NCBI GenBank assembly: GCA_040437565.1
Contig: JBDOQK010000072.1
Span: 62,001 to 126,000, forward strand
Reading direction: 5' to 3'
From: Albugo candida
Lineage: Eukaryota; Oomycota; Peronosporomycetes; Albuginales
DNA: 64,000 nucleotides
Positions 1-12,984 of the stretch are shown piece by piece. The notes below the pieces were generated by a model. It worked only from the letters and a program-made list of their open reading frames with translations, ran no database searches and was not told the origin of the DNA. Within the stretch, counting starts at the first letter, position 1; each line of letters opens with the position of its first letter. A program made the translations under genes and the position numbers.

Positions 1-2675
1 AAGATACCTTGGGATGGCGATACTTTATTTACAGTAAAATCTGACGATGTACTTCAAATTATATCCGGCTTCCGATCAATTGAGACGTAAGCAGCATCGC
101 ATGGTCGGTACATGTCAGCAATTGGGAATATCGGACTACGAATCTTCTATTTGAATGGGCGTATTTCTGGACAGCCATCAACTGAGACTTTGGAATATTG
201 AGTTCTCCTCATAGGGACATATATCCCGCGGACCATGACTCTGTCAGGTCGAAAAATGCTACCTTCCATCAAGCAAGCCTTGTTGTAAGCGAAGTTGATC
301 TTTATTGAGCATTTTGACTTGATAAACTCAAAAAAAATAGATGACGAAGTTATGCACTTATACGTCTCACCAGTAATTGTCACGTTCTAGTTCCATGTTC
401 GCAAAGGCCTCATGCAGATAGATCTTGCCCCAATATTGATTATGCGGTTGGGCAGAAGTCACAGTTTAACGGTAGGGATAACATAAGTAGTGTGGTTCCA
501 TATATTGTGGTGGTGATTCGAGCCATGATCCATTTTCTAAAGGATCATCACAATCCAATAATCCGGAAACATTTATATTCGTACGTACCACCTTGCTAGG
601 GGTCTTATCAGCATATCTCAATCTCCTCAGCGAAAATTTCGTGGGTTTTGACTGTGCTTTTGTCGAGAAACTAGGGTATCGCAAGTGCGGGTCGACAGTT
701 GAGATGTAAAAGGTGGGTTCGCAAAGATTTATCATGGCATTTTACATGGCTTACATGGATCGTAACCATGACAAATCTTCTCTTTTTCAACGCTGCTGGC
801 CCGACAAGATCAAACCCTGAAATTGCCATTATGTACCGTATAGACCTCCCATCTAGCGATTCTTCTCCATTGAAAGAGACGAGGTACTATGATCCACAAG
901 ATGTGGGAAATCAGGACCATACGCTTCGTTTTACTCCTTAACCAAAGACTTTTACAACCTAATTAGCGTTTTCGTCGAAACGTAAAAAAATTCTTTTAGT
1001 TGGAAAATATCTGTGCAGAGTTTGATCGTGGATAGGATGCTGGCGTACTGGCTGTATAGACGGACGCTCGGTACTGACAAATTTCTAGATAGGATTTAAA
1101 AGATGATCTAAAGAAGATCTATTCATTTATGCAGTATGTAGATCACTGTCGCTTAGATTACGGTCTTGATGCTCCAGCGATCGTGCTCAAGTCAGCGAAC
1201 CTAAGCCTGAGAAGGATCTATAATATATTGTGATCAAGAAAGATATATACATTTGGTAATAAATGGATCAACTACCGACGACAATGTATAAAGAGGCTAT
1301 AAAGGGTTTAGGAACGTCCGCTCAACAATAACATATTCGTTATGGTGATGATAGCGACGATGGTAGGTCATTGGATATCACAAATCCGGCAATCAACAGT
1401 GCCGAGAGGTTTACAAAGCTCATGCTCGTAACCGCGTTGATCGCTTTCCTAGCGTTAGCAGACATTGGGTGGGGGACCATCGCTACTTGATACTTTTGTA
1501 TTCAGCTTTAATACAAGGAATGAGACGAAACCAATCACTGGCAGTTACGATACAGTATAACTCGATATACTTGATCCCGTACGTTAATCTTACTCCCGAG
1601 CATTTCCTGAAACAAAACTCTGTCGACAAGTAGTCTTTCTCGTCGGACATGCATCTGTACAGGAATGACATGAACGCCAACAACTAGTTATGGGATCATA
1701 AACGTTTCTCCTACCTTTATGGCAGAATATTCGTGCGTTATTGGTGGATTTCAAGTTTGGATAGAAGTTGCTCAAGGAGCGAGATCATAGTGCTTACTGT
1801 CACCATCATATAGGGTGATCCCTGATGCAGTTTACTTGGCCGTATATTGTCATTAGGCACAGGGTGCTTTAATGCATTCGCGTGATTCTTCAACTCAGTC
1901 GATTCGACTCCATTGAGTGAAATCACTAACTTTCGTCTTAAGAGAGAAGATGGAAGAGATGAACGATCACGCAAAAGGGTACAAGAACGGGTCGAAAATT
2001 CTAAGAAGCCAATGAACGGGCTTTAATTGGCTCTTAAGTTTACTGTTGAGGCCCCGCGGTCATAATCTTGCTAAAATTCGCTCAAGCATGAATCGGTATA
2101 ATACGACATTTGAAGTCGAAGTAATCGTGGTAGATTTGAATAAAGCCAAATCTCAAGCTCAAGGAATCGATTTGAAGGATTTTGGCGTCAGCCGACAAGT
2201 ACGGCTTTAAACTAGGCACAAGACCAATGTTGAAGCAGAATCATTGTGAAGCGAGAGATAAATTGCACGAAAAGTAAACTCTTCTTGCTTCCGCGTGTAA
2301 GGCTCTTGCTAGAAACGGCCAAGGCAGGAAGAGTAATGGAGGTAAAACGAATAAGCTCCGATAATGTAGGGATTGCTAGATGTTCTGAATCACCTCAAAA
2401 GAATGCCTCGCTCGAATGGATCGAATAGTACTCGTACAAGCATACTGCTACGTGTATGAGAAACAAATTCGTACTGATGTGGAATAGACTTCAGTAAAAA
2501 ACGCCTAACGGGAGGATTTGTCCGATACATTCTGAGCTCTCTGTTTGAGCAAGCAACGCGCTACGAAACGTAAAATTTGCATGCGTAATCTTTGGCCGAT
2601 AGCTTTTCTTAGAACGAAATGTCGCGATATGCGTATCCACTTTCGATAAACTATGGTGTATAGATAAACCAAGAT
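1..2675. other. gene-poor region, nothing recognised
   Basis: Only short ORFs (up to about 90 codons) occur on both strands and none resembles a known family. The first 90 bases are open on the + strand and could be the tail of a gene lying off the left edge, but this is unsupported. The stretch reads like decayed intergenic or repeat sequence. Confidence 0.4.
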
Positions 2676-2688
2676 GTTATATATTTTT

Positions 2689-3356
2689 GGGAATTGCTAA
2701 ACTCCCCCTCGCTTTTTACTAAACTCACCCCAAGCAGTTTTTAACCAGCAATATTTCATCATTTTTGATATTTTAGCCAATCACCCTTGATTGTTTTAAT
2801 CAATCATGAATCACCAAATTTTTAATATCGGTGGGCGTTTTGGACATCGAAATATACCTTCAATTATCTACCTCCCGCAAAATGTCTACCACAAGCCTCC
2901 TGGACTTGACGTGGATCTCTCTCAGGACGTTGAACAAGCAATTAGAGTTGCGGCACTCTCTGACGGCTTTCCAGTGAAAGTTGCACGATGCAGAAAAGTC
3001 GGAAACCGTCATGAGAACGAACTGCGAGTAAAAGTTTTCAAGTGCGAGCATGCTGGTAGTCATCACGACCCAGATGGCCCCGAAAACGCAAGGAAACGAA
3101 GCCATTAATGTTTTAACTGTCCTTTCCAAGTCACTTTAAATCGCAGGGAGCCAGGGTTTTGGAATTTGGAGATAGATAATAGTACTCACAACCATGACCT
3201 TGTGCACCTTAGTGCATATTCTTCTGTACGCAATGCCAGGAGTTGCAGCTTGCGTCCTGCATCAGGTTCAATTTTTATCAAATCAATCAGAATGATTGAC
3301 TAAAATGATGAAATATGATTGGCTAAAAATTGCATGGGGTGAGTTTAGCAATTCCC
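2689..3356 (+). mobile_element. short non-autonomous Mutator-like element with zinc-finger remnant
   Basis: The ends form long imperfect inverted repeats. The left end begins GGGAATTGCTAAACTC and the right end finishes with its exact complement GAGTTTAGCAATTCCC, and similarity continues inwards for about 70-100 bp, with a roughly 24-bp insertion on the left side. Inside, 2806-3260 encodes a decayed N-terminal DNA-binding region of a MULE transposase (FAR1/FLYWCH-like). After a run of basic residues comes C-F-N-C-P-F, then W-N-L-E-I-D and the H-N-H-D zinc ligands, with one in-frame stop between the two halves. No catalytic core is present, so the element would need a transposase in trans. Its right end abuts the next MULE directly. 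No clear target-site duplication was found. Confidence 0.7.
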
Positions 3357-6036
3357 ATATGGCCACCGCTGTGGCCACAGACATCAATACTACGGCCACA
3401 GACAATGGATATAACCAGTCACATCTCACAAAATTTAATTGTTGCAAAGTACGCCAACCGATCAGGTTACTTGTCTACTTTCATAAAGGAGCTGACTCAC
3501 GTATCGGGCTAGAGATCCGCAGCACTCTGAGCAGGCATGGACATGGAGCACTAGCAGAACGAACAATACACCGCCCGGGAGACCATGGAAGAACATATGA
3601 ATGTGGTAGGTGCTGCAAATGGCTATGGATTCATCACCAAGTCCTCATACAAAGAGAACGAGATGGACTACAAGTTGTTCACTACAAACGCGATCATGGA
3701 GGCGTAGATTAAAACCGTCACGGACTTGTCCAAGAAACAAGGGTTTGAAAGGATAAAGGCAGTGCACTCATTGATTGTTCTTTCAAAGACGTTGGACAGG
3801 AATCGAAAGTCAAAGCCATGCATCGTGGCTGAGTGAGTTCACCGAGGAATTCAACGTTCACGTTAACTATCTCCTCCCAGTTACAGACGGCACCTGGTCC
3901 TTTACAATTACATGTAACGAGCATAGCCACGAACCTTCCACCGTCAGGACTGCTCATCCAGTTCACACGCGCATCTTATAGTCTCAAGAGGAAGAAATTG
4001 CTGGACTCTTTCAGTCAGGTTTGAAAGCTAGGCAGGTTTAAAGCCATCATGCGAGAGCAAGGACAGCAATTGGAACTCACTGAGCGCAAGCTCTAGAATT
4101 TGAAGCAAAGAATGCAATCAAGAAACTCTATGGACGAATTCCAATGAATATGCTTTTCGAAACCTTCACGGACTTTGGGTTCGAAATAAATATCGAGAAA
4201 GATTCCGATGGGCACATCACACATTTGTTCTTCGCTCAGTTAAAGAATGTGGAACTCTTAAAGAACCGCGACGTCTTGTTGCTAGATTGCACCTATAAAA
4301 CGAGCAAGACGAGGTTTCTTTTGCTTCACGTTGTCGGAAATACCATGCTATATTCCATGTCCTCGGCGGCCTTCGTTTTCATAAAGAAAGAGGAGACTGA
4401 TTCGTATGTTACCGCCATCAACTTTTTAGGATGACTTTTCCACGCCGACCAACAACCGAAAGTATTCGTTGTTGACGGAGAGCTTGCTCTCATGAACGCT
4501 TTTCGGATAATTTTTTCTTTGGCAACTATCCTGCTTTGCATTTGACAGATTGAGAAGAATGTCTTCGCCAAATGCAAGCTCCATTTTACTTGAAAGGATG
4601 ATGTGTGATAAGCATTTTCAAAGGATTGGAGATCGATAACTTGCCATTTGTTATTTGTGATCAGTTTTTTCATTCATGCTCCAAGTAATTCATTGTTGTG
4701 CAGGTAATTTACTCAAACACGATCACGGACTTCAATGAAAATTGGGAAAGTTTCCAACTTATATGGACAGAACGCTACACGGAATATGTGGAGTATCTGG
4801 CCAACACGTGGATCGATCTTCACAAAGAGAAATTCGTTCGAGCATGGACAAATTCGATTCCGCACTTCGGTCACACAGTCACTTCACGCGGAGAAGGTTC
4901 CTACCATGTCGTCATCGCAAGAAGCATGGATTGGGTGTCGCGAGCGGATAGTTCAGTCCATAAGAAGCTTCCAGATCGAATTCCCCACAGAACTGGCGAA
5001 GCAGCAAATGAAAAATATACCTCTCGCGCAGCCGACTCCATGTGGTGACATTTTTCAACATATCTACCGGAAGATCTCATATCACGTCCTATTCCTTTCT
5101 TCCTACCTTTTTTCCAATCATTAAAGTTTCGCAATGACAGCTGGAAAAAGCTCGACGTCCAATGGCAACCGGCGCAAAGCCATGCTCCTCTTCTTTTTCT
5201 ACCATCTGGGGGATACCTTGTGAGCATCAGTTGCGGTAGATCATCGCAAGCGGGAGGAGGCTTGAATTTAGCGATTTCGATGTTCGTTGGCACCTTCATC
5301 AACTCCTTTCAGTACGACCTCCAGCTGCAGGCCACCCAGATGATGCTTTGCCAGTACTTTTCGAAATATTACGCGACAATTTCAGTAACTACCTCGGCAC
5401 CACAAAAAGGCAGTCTTGGACGATCTGGAAGAGATATCACAGGTATTTATGGGGGATTGGTTATCTCCGTTTGATATTTCAATGAGTACTAACGCTATTC
5501 AATTAAGCAGACAACCCAAGTCCTCGAAGGGCCGGGGGCTGCTAGGACAAGAGGAAGACCAAAACCTCGACGCGACGAGCCCCTTCCCAATTTGAATACG
5601 TGGAGGGGATGCATCCCAGGAAGAGGAAGGCGCCAACGTGCGGTGCTTGTCATCAAACGGGACACCGACGTTCATCTGTAGCGTGGCCCGTCAATGCATA
5701 GAGCCGAAGTCAATATCTCGCAACAGTTGAATGTCATCCCATCGAAGATTCTCAACAGCAACAGCCACCTTTCCAAGATCCTACTCCTTAGAGTACCTAC
5801 TATTAACCTACCGTATATAGATATGAGGGAAAAAACGTACCTACGCTGGAACAATATAAACAAAAACAGCGTAAGAAGCAGAGTGAGCTTGTGTATAAAA
5901 GTAGACCAGTGACCTGATTGGATGGCGTACTTAGCAACAATTAAATTTTGTGAGCTGTGATTGGTAAGATCAATTGTCTATGGCTGTAGTATTACAACTG
6001 TGGCCATAGCGGCTCCCTTCCCATATTTAGGGAATC
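3357..6036 (+). mobile_element. Mutator-like DNA transposon (MULE), decayed
   Basis: About 2.7 kb bounded by inverted repeats of about 115-130 bp. The left repeat (3357-3472) starts ATATGGCCACCGCTGTGG; its inverted partner lies at 5907-6036. Shared blocks include CACAAAATTTAATTGTTGC and AAGTACGCCA. The interior carries a degraded SWIM-type MULE transposase. The left terminus seems to have lost its outermost 10-15 bases where it meets the 2689-3356 element. TIRs of this length are typical of Mutator-like elements. Numerous stops and frame changes show that it is inactive. Confidence 0.85.
3560..5715 (+). pseudogene. MULE transposase pseudogene
   Basis: Family features appear in order but in shifting frames. 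A FAR1-like zinc region with H-S-H-E lies near 3900-3950. The core block containing LLLDCTYKTSKTR (about 4270-4320) carries the first catalytic Asp. V-V-D-G-E-L-A-L-M-N-A (about 4460-4500) carries the second Asp. The block with HKEKFVRAWTN then HFGHTVTSR follows at about 4800-4900. A C-terminal CxxCxxxGH zinc knuckle lies near 5635-5675. The only long open stretches are 4144-4434 and 4698-5048. Stops and frameshifts interrupt every domain, so no functional transposase is made. Confidence 0.85.
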
Positions 6037-6839
6037 GTTATATAAATTAGCGGCAATCGTGGCCTCTGATTGGTTTAAACAAATACAACAGAATAAATAA
6101 AGGGAGCCTTTAGTATTCCCTCCCCCTCTTGATAGTATTTACTCACCCCCTAATTAATTGGCTGAAATACACTTAAATTGATGTTAGGCGGAAATTACTG
6201 ACCACGCACCATCAGGCACGGGGACTCACTTTCAATTACACCTCGGCACAAACACACTACAAATTGAATTCGTCTTATCAACCCTATAAACTCAGCACAT
6301 ACACCACGAACTGCGCAATAAAGCTAAATAAAAAAGAGAAGTAGGGCTTTCATTTCGCAAACTCAGATACTAAATTAGGCCTAAAAGTTGTGGAATGAAT
6401 GGTTCACACACAGAAGAGTTGATACAATGGGACTACATATCATGTGGTGGTGGTGGTGGTGCTGAGCAGATATTCCGGGGTGAAGCAGGCGGATCCCGAC
6501 CTTCAATGCAAGTACGCGTATTATGGCCCTCTCTTGTGCATTTCCTGCATCGACGTCGGAGGGGAGCCTCTAACTGATTTTCAAAGCGCTCAAACTGGGA
6601 AGGATCACGTCACGTAGATCCTGTTGGCCTCCCTTGTCTGCATCATTACTGGGTCATGTACGGTACGATCCGGAACCTGTAGTACATGGTCAAGCGATAC
6701 CCTTTTTCGATAATTATTAGCAATTGCATATTGGTGAGTAACACCTGCCAAGGCTTCATCGAACCTGGGAAGGTCTAAAAAGAAATTATTCTCAGAGGCT
6801 GAATTAGCCACCAGTGTTGATCAAAGTCGTAAATGGTAA
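6037..6839. other. spacer between MULE copies, no gene seen
   Basis: AT-rich sequence without a recognisable coding region. It includes a short trinucleotide run near 6444-6460. Stretches near 6110-6170 resemble decayed terminal-repeat fragments of the local DNA transposons, but no paired end was found. Confidence 0.4.
6444..6460. repeat. (TGG)n microsatellite
   Basis: A perfect run of just under six TGG units, encoding a Gly run in a short open frame on the + strand. No function can be inferred. Confidence 0.8.
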
Positions 6840-7255
6840 GATCCTCTTGGCGTGTACGCATTGCATGTTTATAAGGATGGCCCATTGTTGAGGTAAGCAA
6901 GCCTCGGCAAGTTACGTGATCAACTTCGACATTATCAAAGCGCTTTATATAAGCTTGATGGAAGCTTCAATCCTGGCTTCGAGATTTCGCCCATGACTTC
7001 CGAGAACATTACAACGAAATGCAAGGTCACAATTGTTCATTGTTTTGCATTTTCATGAACAATTGTTGTAAGCTGGCCATCAATGTCAACTGTGAGAAGA
7101 TCGTCAGTGGAGACAGAAATCCACTTTTTAGAGCTGCATGTGCACTCACCACCCGCGCAGTGGTGCAATGACCATAGTGGCGTTTATTTTTCGAAAAAAA
7201 GGAAGTCACAAATCGATCTCTCCATGTACTCCACATTTCTTTTACATAGCGCATC
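6840..7255 (-). pseudogene. MULE transposase fragment, minus strand
   Basis: Read on the minus strand, this gives the C-terminal half of a MULE transposase core: YVKEMWSTWRDRFVTSFF, then the H-Y-G-H-C-T-T-A-R and S-A-H-A-A-L-K signature, followed in another frame by WISVSTDDLLT and decayed downstream sequence. It is joined head-to-head at about 7255 with a second fragment on the plus strand that covers the homologous part of the protein. At the S-T-D-D-L-L position this copy has no intron, unlike its partner. Both fragments lack the N-terminal part. Confidence 0.75.
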
Positions 7256-8065
7256 AAATTTGGTCTATTGCTTGCTTTGCCGCTGGCATAACAGCAAGAA
7301 CATTCTTGAAAAGCAAAAGACAGCATTTCAAACCTCGGAAGCCTGTCAAGAATTTAACCAAGACTGGAATCAACTTGTTGCCACCACAGCCATAGCAGAT
7401 TTTCAGACCTAACTTTCAGGAATGTATGCTACTATGTGCCACTTCCCTTCAGCCTTAAGGAGCTACCTTGCGACAACTTGGCTGATTTACAAGGAGTGGT
7501 TTGTTGCTGCTTTCCTCAACAATAAGCGTCATCATGGGCATTTCGTAACATCCCGGGTGGAGAGCGCTAATGCTGCCCTCAGAAAATGAATCTGTGTGTC
7601 AACAGGTAATTTGTATTGTATCATGATTGTGCTGGCAACAGTCACATATTCTGAATTTCATTGCAGATGATCTACTCTTCGTGGATTCAGCACTTCGCCT
7701 TGCCTGCGAAGGCCAGCTTGCTGTCATTGTGCAGCAAAATGCAAAGAAGCAGGCTCTAGTCCAAATGCAGCTTGGTTTCATGCTCCTAGAGGTGATGGGA
7801 AAAATTTGTCTGCGCGCAGCTCATCGGCATACCAGTAGCGGTTCAGTGATGACCGAGTATTTCAAATTTCGTAGAGTATGAATAACGCAAATAATTGCGA
7901 CTTCGTGTCCCTAACTGCACCTAACTTCAAACTCAATTTACTTATAGGCTTGTTGACATCCAGAATGGGCTATTCTTGCGCCCATGTTTTTGGTCCTTGA
8001 GTGGTTTCACTGTCTGTTAATAATTTTGATCAGCATTGGTGGCTGGGGCAACAACAGCACCAAAA
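7256..8065 (+). pseudogene. MULE transposase fragment, plus strand, with introns
   Basis: The frame around 7265-7410 begins in the region equivalent to the usual W-H-I-x-K-N-I block and continues with FNQDWNQLV. A stop and frame changes follow, then YLATTWLIYKEWFVAAF and HHGHFVTSRVESANAAL (to about 7590). A likely 61-bp intron at 7606-7666 (GTAATT to TTGCAG) restores S-T-D-D-L-L, matching the contiguous sequence of the minus-strand copy. A second probable intron starts near 7876 and ends at TTATAG near 7948. The tail S-C-A-H-V-F and the F-D-Q-H-W block match the SWIM-type end of the family. It is inactivated by stops. Confidence 0.75.
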
Positions 8066-10714
8066 CTAGCTGTAGCAGTACATTTAGATAAAGACTTCGA
8101 TTAAGTAGTACAAAATTTGCAGAAACCGAAGTTTTTTGCGATTATTATTGGCCACTTTCTATATGCACCCCCCCCCCTTGATCACTAGCCAATATGGAAA
8201 AACACATCAGTCACGGCATTCTACAAATTGACTCTCGAATAAGTCACAATTCGGTCGAAAACAATGCCAAACACTATCAAATTGAGAGCTTTGACCATCT
8301 CGTGAAGCATATGGAGAGCTCTTCCAAGCACTTGTTTCGCCTTTAGGATAGTTCTTTTCGTCTCGTGCCGATCGAAAATGTCACAAAAAAAGTATCACCG
8401 TGACATCAAACCTGAGGAAGATTACAGAAGATCCATGCGAAAGAAAGAAGAAAAAGCTACTTGATTCGATTCAAGTTTCCCTAGAGCAAGACCATCTGTT
8501 AACTCTCTTAAGTACGACTGAAATGGCGGAAGCGATCAAGCACATGCAAAGTAATTCTGCTCGAGATATGGATGGACTACCAGCTGCATCTTATCAGCTT
8601 GATCCGGAAACGTTTGTCGAGTGTCTGAAGATCGTGTTCGAATATCAGCTGGAAAGATGTATCTTGCTTCGATCACAACGTCACTCGGCAATAACATTAT
8701 TGTACCAAGAAGGATCACGAGGTGATCTTGGAAACTATCGACCGATTGCACTCTTTGCTCGATTTGAAAGTACTTTCAAAAGTGTCGGAGTATCGATTGC
8801 AACGGTTTTTACCAAAACTGATCCATCAAGATCAAAAAGCTTTAGTGCGAGGAAGGTCAATGCATCACCATAATCGACATCCAAGACTTAGTCACTCATC
8901 GTGGGGAGGAAGCTTATGCGACTTTTCTCGACTTTGAAAAAGCTTATGATCGAGCCAATTGGACGTGATGTTTCGCGTTATGTAAAACAATGGGTGTTGG
9001 AAAAGTTTGATCGACAGAGTTCGTCTTCTGTACAATAACACGAAGGCGCAGTTGATGATCAGTGAAAATATCACACCCTCCATTATACCACAACGTGGCT
9101 TAAAACAAGGCGATCCTCTCTCAGCATTACTTTTTCTGGTGACGATCGAACCTTTAGGAAATTTACTTGGACAACATGAAGAACATGTAATTTGGATCAA
9201 TGGCCCGACTGTCGCAACTGCATTATTTTTTGCAGACGATTTGGCATTGCTTGTAGAGACACCAACTGGTGTTTTGACGCAACTCGAACTCGTTCAAGTC
9301 TATTGCGATGCGAAGCTCAGATTTAGCAAATCATCCTTGCTCTCGCTGAATCGAACCATGTCGTGTCCACGTATTTCCAATTTGACCATAATGGGTACGA
9401 AGGATTCGGTCAAGTATTTGGGTATTCCGTTCGGCCGGACGCCACTCATTCGATTGTAATCTTAACTATCGACACGCGTTTTTACGATGGTTTTGGTGTA
9501 CGACGAGAAAGGACTGTCCGTGTCCGACTACTGATCGCGCAGACGATGATTATATCACGTCTGTGTCATTATACGATGCACGTGGATTCACCAGAGGAGA
9601 CAATTTAACAGTATAAGTCAATGTTAAATCGATTTGTAATTGGTCAGAAGCACAAAAATAAGATTCGAAACACGTCCACCTACTCAGCAACTATCTTCGC
9701 AGACATGATGGTGTGTTGCAAGTTTCTTTTTTTTGTGGACGACTGAAGCTACAACGTAATCAATTCCTACAGAAGTTCGTACTCGATGCCTCAACAATTA
9801 TTCCTGCGAATTGACGACTGCTTAGACGGAATTTTCACATCTAATACAACATCCTTTTGGCCCACACAAGCCGGTTGACATATTCACCATCGCGCCAAAT
9901 CGACATGGGGAAATGGTTCAATGGGAGAGAACATCTTCTTGGTGGACACACGCATTTAAAATGTGGCATCAGGTTGATTGGAGCATAGCAACACCAGATG
10001 TGAATGTTCTGCAACGCCGTCGGGTACTACATGGTACTACATGGAGAAATTCATTCTGTTTCGCTGCGACCACGAATTACATTATAGAACTGCTACTCTA
10101 AATCCGAGTACACAAAACGTTTGGTACCCAATCTTGACATGGTGGACGAAGCATATCGGACGCTTCGGAAATCTTTTGCTACACTTTTTGAGATCCGAAG
10201 TCTTCAAGATTTTTTTCGAGAACGCGACACGTGGCCGGTGACAGAAGATTTCGTCGACATATATTACAACGACGAAGAGCTCAATACATCGGATATGGCC
10301 GAAGAAAAGTTGCTGAGTCGACTTACACTGAAGTCACTCAGATACTACAATGTATCCACTCGACGATTGGTCTTTTCACTTGAATCCAATCAAGCTCAAG
10401 TGGCAGACTGTTTTTTGCGGGAGTTCAAAACAAGGAGAGGAATCATTATTTACCATCTATTTCACGCCGTCAACTCTCACGAATCGTCTGGAAGCCTACC
10501 GAACCAAGAGTCATCCGATGTCAACAAACTGGTTGATCATCACGGGAGAGATCGGACGCAATGGATTCAGAAGAAGTTGCAACATTTATGGCTACATCAC
10601 GGAATCTTTGAAAATTCGTCTTACCGATTTTCGAAGATCTACTGTTTCGTCTAGTCTTTCGGATGCTGCCAGTTTGATCTTGTTTCTGATTCAAAGACTA
10701 AGAATCCATTAAAA

Positions 10715-10814
10715 NNNNNNNNNNNNNNNNNNNNNNNNNNNNNNNNNNNNNNNNNNNNNNNNNNNNNNNNNNNNNNNNNNNNNNNNNNNNNNNNNNNNNN
10801 NNNNNNNNNNNNNN
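10715..10814. other. assembly gap inside LINE, false duplication
   Basis: 100 N. 10427-10714 is repeated exactly at 10815-11102 (288 bp). Confidence 0.95.
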
Positions 10815-11295
10815 AAAACAAGGAGAGGAATCATTATTTACCATCTATTTCACGCCGTCAACTCTCACGAATCGTCTGGAAGCCTACCGAACCAAGAGTC
10901 ATCCGATGTCAACAAACTGGTTGATCATCACGGGAGAGATCGGACGCAATGGATTCAGAAGAAGTTGCAACATTTATGGCTACATCACGGAATCTTTGAA
11001 AATTCGTCTTACCGATTTTCGAAGATCTACTGTTTCGTCTAGTCTTTCGGATGCTGCCAGTTTGATCTTGTTTCTGATTCAAAGACTAAGAATCCATTAA
11101 AAAGGCTTCAAGAAACACTAGAACATATGCATCGGGTATTATCCGAGGCCACAAGACAAAAGAAGGAGGCAGCAAGACGCCGCAAAGCAATAAAAAGGGC
11201 GTCATATGTACCAATTCTGAAATTGCGGATTTTGTATTATCCGTTACGTCACCAAGCAGCCGAAAAAATTGGTCTTACGTTGGAAGGGACCAGAC

Positions 11296-11395
11296 NNNNN
11301 NNNNNNNNNNNNNNNNNNNNNNNNNNNNNNNNNNNNNNNNNNNNNNNNNNNNNNNNNNNNNNNNNNNNNNNNNNNNNNNNNNNNNNNNNNNNNNN
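11296..11395. other. assembly gap inside LINE, false duplication
   Basis: 100 N. 11100-11295 is repeated with only a couple of differences at 11396-11591 (196 bp). Confidence 0.93.
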
Positions 11396-12984
11396 AAAAG
11401 GCTTCAAGAAACACTAGAACATATGCATCGGGTATTATCCGAGGCCACAAGACAAAAGAAGGAGGCAGCAAGACGCCGCAAAGCAATAAAAAGGGCGTCA
11501 TATGTACCAATTCTGAAATTGCGGATTTTTTATTATCCGTTACGTCACCAAGCAGGCGAAAAAATTGGTCTTACGTTGGAAGGGACCAGACTGTGTGGTG
11601 TCTACATTGAACGATTGGGTGTATGAAATTCGGGAACTAGTGCAGCTCTACGATGTCCACATGCGTCACGCTTCGCGCCTAAAGAAAGCCTTTGGAGGTT
11701 ACGTAGGATCTAAAGCATCATATCGTGTACGTGAATAGAGTCCATTAGTGAAACGATTTTTAGAGTGCCGTCTCAATCGCGATACATAGACATGGAAAAT
11801 CCTGGTGGAATGGATCGCGCTAGATAGTGTGGAAACAGCTGGGAGCTCGCTGCTATAATGCATGAAGATGTTCCGGTCCTGCTGTCGAGGTGGGTCGCAG
11901 ACAATCCCACAGCTGTAGCGATGTGGCGGTCTACTGAACACGACGCTCAATGGAAGAAGGGGAAGTGATGGGATCTAAATCCCTTGTTTCCCGTATGAAG
12001 TGAGGACTGGGTAGCTGTTGTAGAACAAAACCGAGTAGCTTAAGTACGGTAGGTATAAAATACCTACAACACATATCTTTTTGCTTGATCTTTGCGGTGA
12101 TCAACACGGAGAAGCAGCTACAATCACGGAAGCCGTCTGTGACTTGTGGAATCCGACGATCAACTCTCTTTCTAGAGTGCGATCACACGGCGTAATTATG
12201 GAAGGAGGTTCTCTCTAGTTGGGATCAGTTTTTCTCATCCCGAACACGTTGGTCGCACATTGCATGTGCAATTGTGCCAGCATAACGGCCGGCATGGAAA
12301 GAATGTCAGCAAAGTATATCCGATTTATGGGTTGCATTGCAAGCGGTGGCGCTGCTACTTCTGGACCGATCGGAATCGTCGTTCTTTCGATCAACAATCC
12401 GCAACTCCGACAGTTTCAGCACTTTCCGTGATCTTCATCCCACTTAGTGCACACGTTCGGTACTTTCGAAACCAATGTTACGAGCAAGACGAACCTATTC
12501 GGCTTGCCAAGGGTTGGATCAACTCGCAACGCAAGGATCATTCGGTGGATTTTCGGAAGTCGAAGTTCATTTGCTGCGGGTACGACACAGACAAGTGGAT
12601 ATGCAAAGGTGCAACTCGGATCCTAGTCCTTGTTGGTTCAGTCGAGTGTGGCGCACACCAATTTGAATATACGGTACTTTTGGACCGTTTTTACAACTTT
12701 CTACCATTTACACGAGGACACAGTCTCGTACTGTGGTGGTCAAGACTACCGTAATAACAGGACTATCAACGAGAAGGCATATTATCATCTCTCACAGGTA
12801 ATAAACGAAACGTTTTATATGATTGTATGTTATTCAAGGTAGCATAGGCAACTAGAAAAGACAATTAGTCTCACTTGAGTAATTTACACACCTTAAACTG
12901 ATGCTGTACATCTACGGTAAACGGACATGAACATGGGCTCGAGTGGCTCAAAATTTACGACCCCAATCTGTTGATGAAGCAATT

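Larger units (their letters stand above)
8290..12830 (+). mobile_element. non-LTR retrotransposon (LINE, L1-like), 5'-truncated and decayed
   Basis: Reverse transcriptase motifs run in order. The fingers include a D-G-L-P-A block and NYRPIALF at about 8560-8760. The palm block PQRGLKQGDPLSALLF lies near 9090-9140 and the catalytic F-A-D-D-L near 9226-9245. K-Y-L-G-I-P-F follows near 9412, then thumb-like sequence. Near 12150-12240 comes a C-terminal zinc-knuckle-like block (T-L-F-L-E-C-D-H-T-A ... L-W-K-E), followed by W-T-D-R-N-R-R-S-F typical of LINE C-termini. No endonuclease domain is seen upstream, as expected of a 5'-truncated insertion. Stops and frame changes are many. Two N gaps with false duplications lie inside, so the true length is about 3.9 kb. 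Confidence 0.85.

Noticed and set aside
2676-6045. The two adjacent Mutator-like elements as one unit with GTTATATAT / GTTATATAA target duplications
   Set aside because: The match lies in AT-rich sequence, leaves unpaired bases at both termini, and each element has its own paired inverted repeats.
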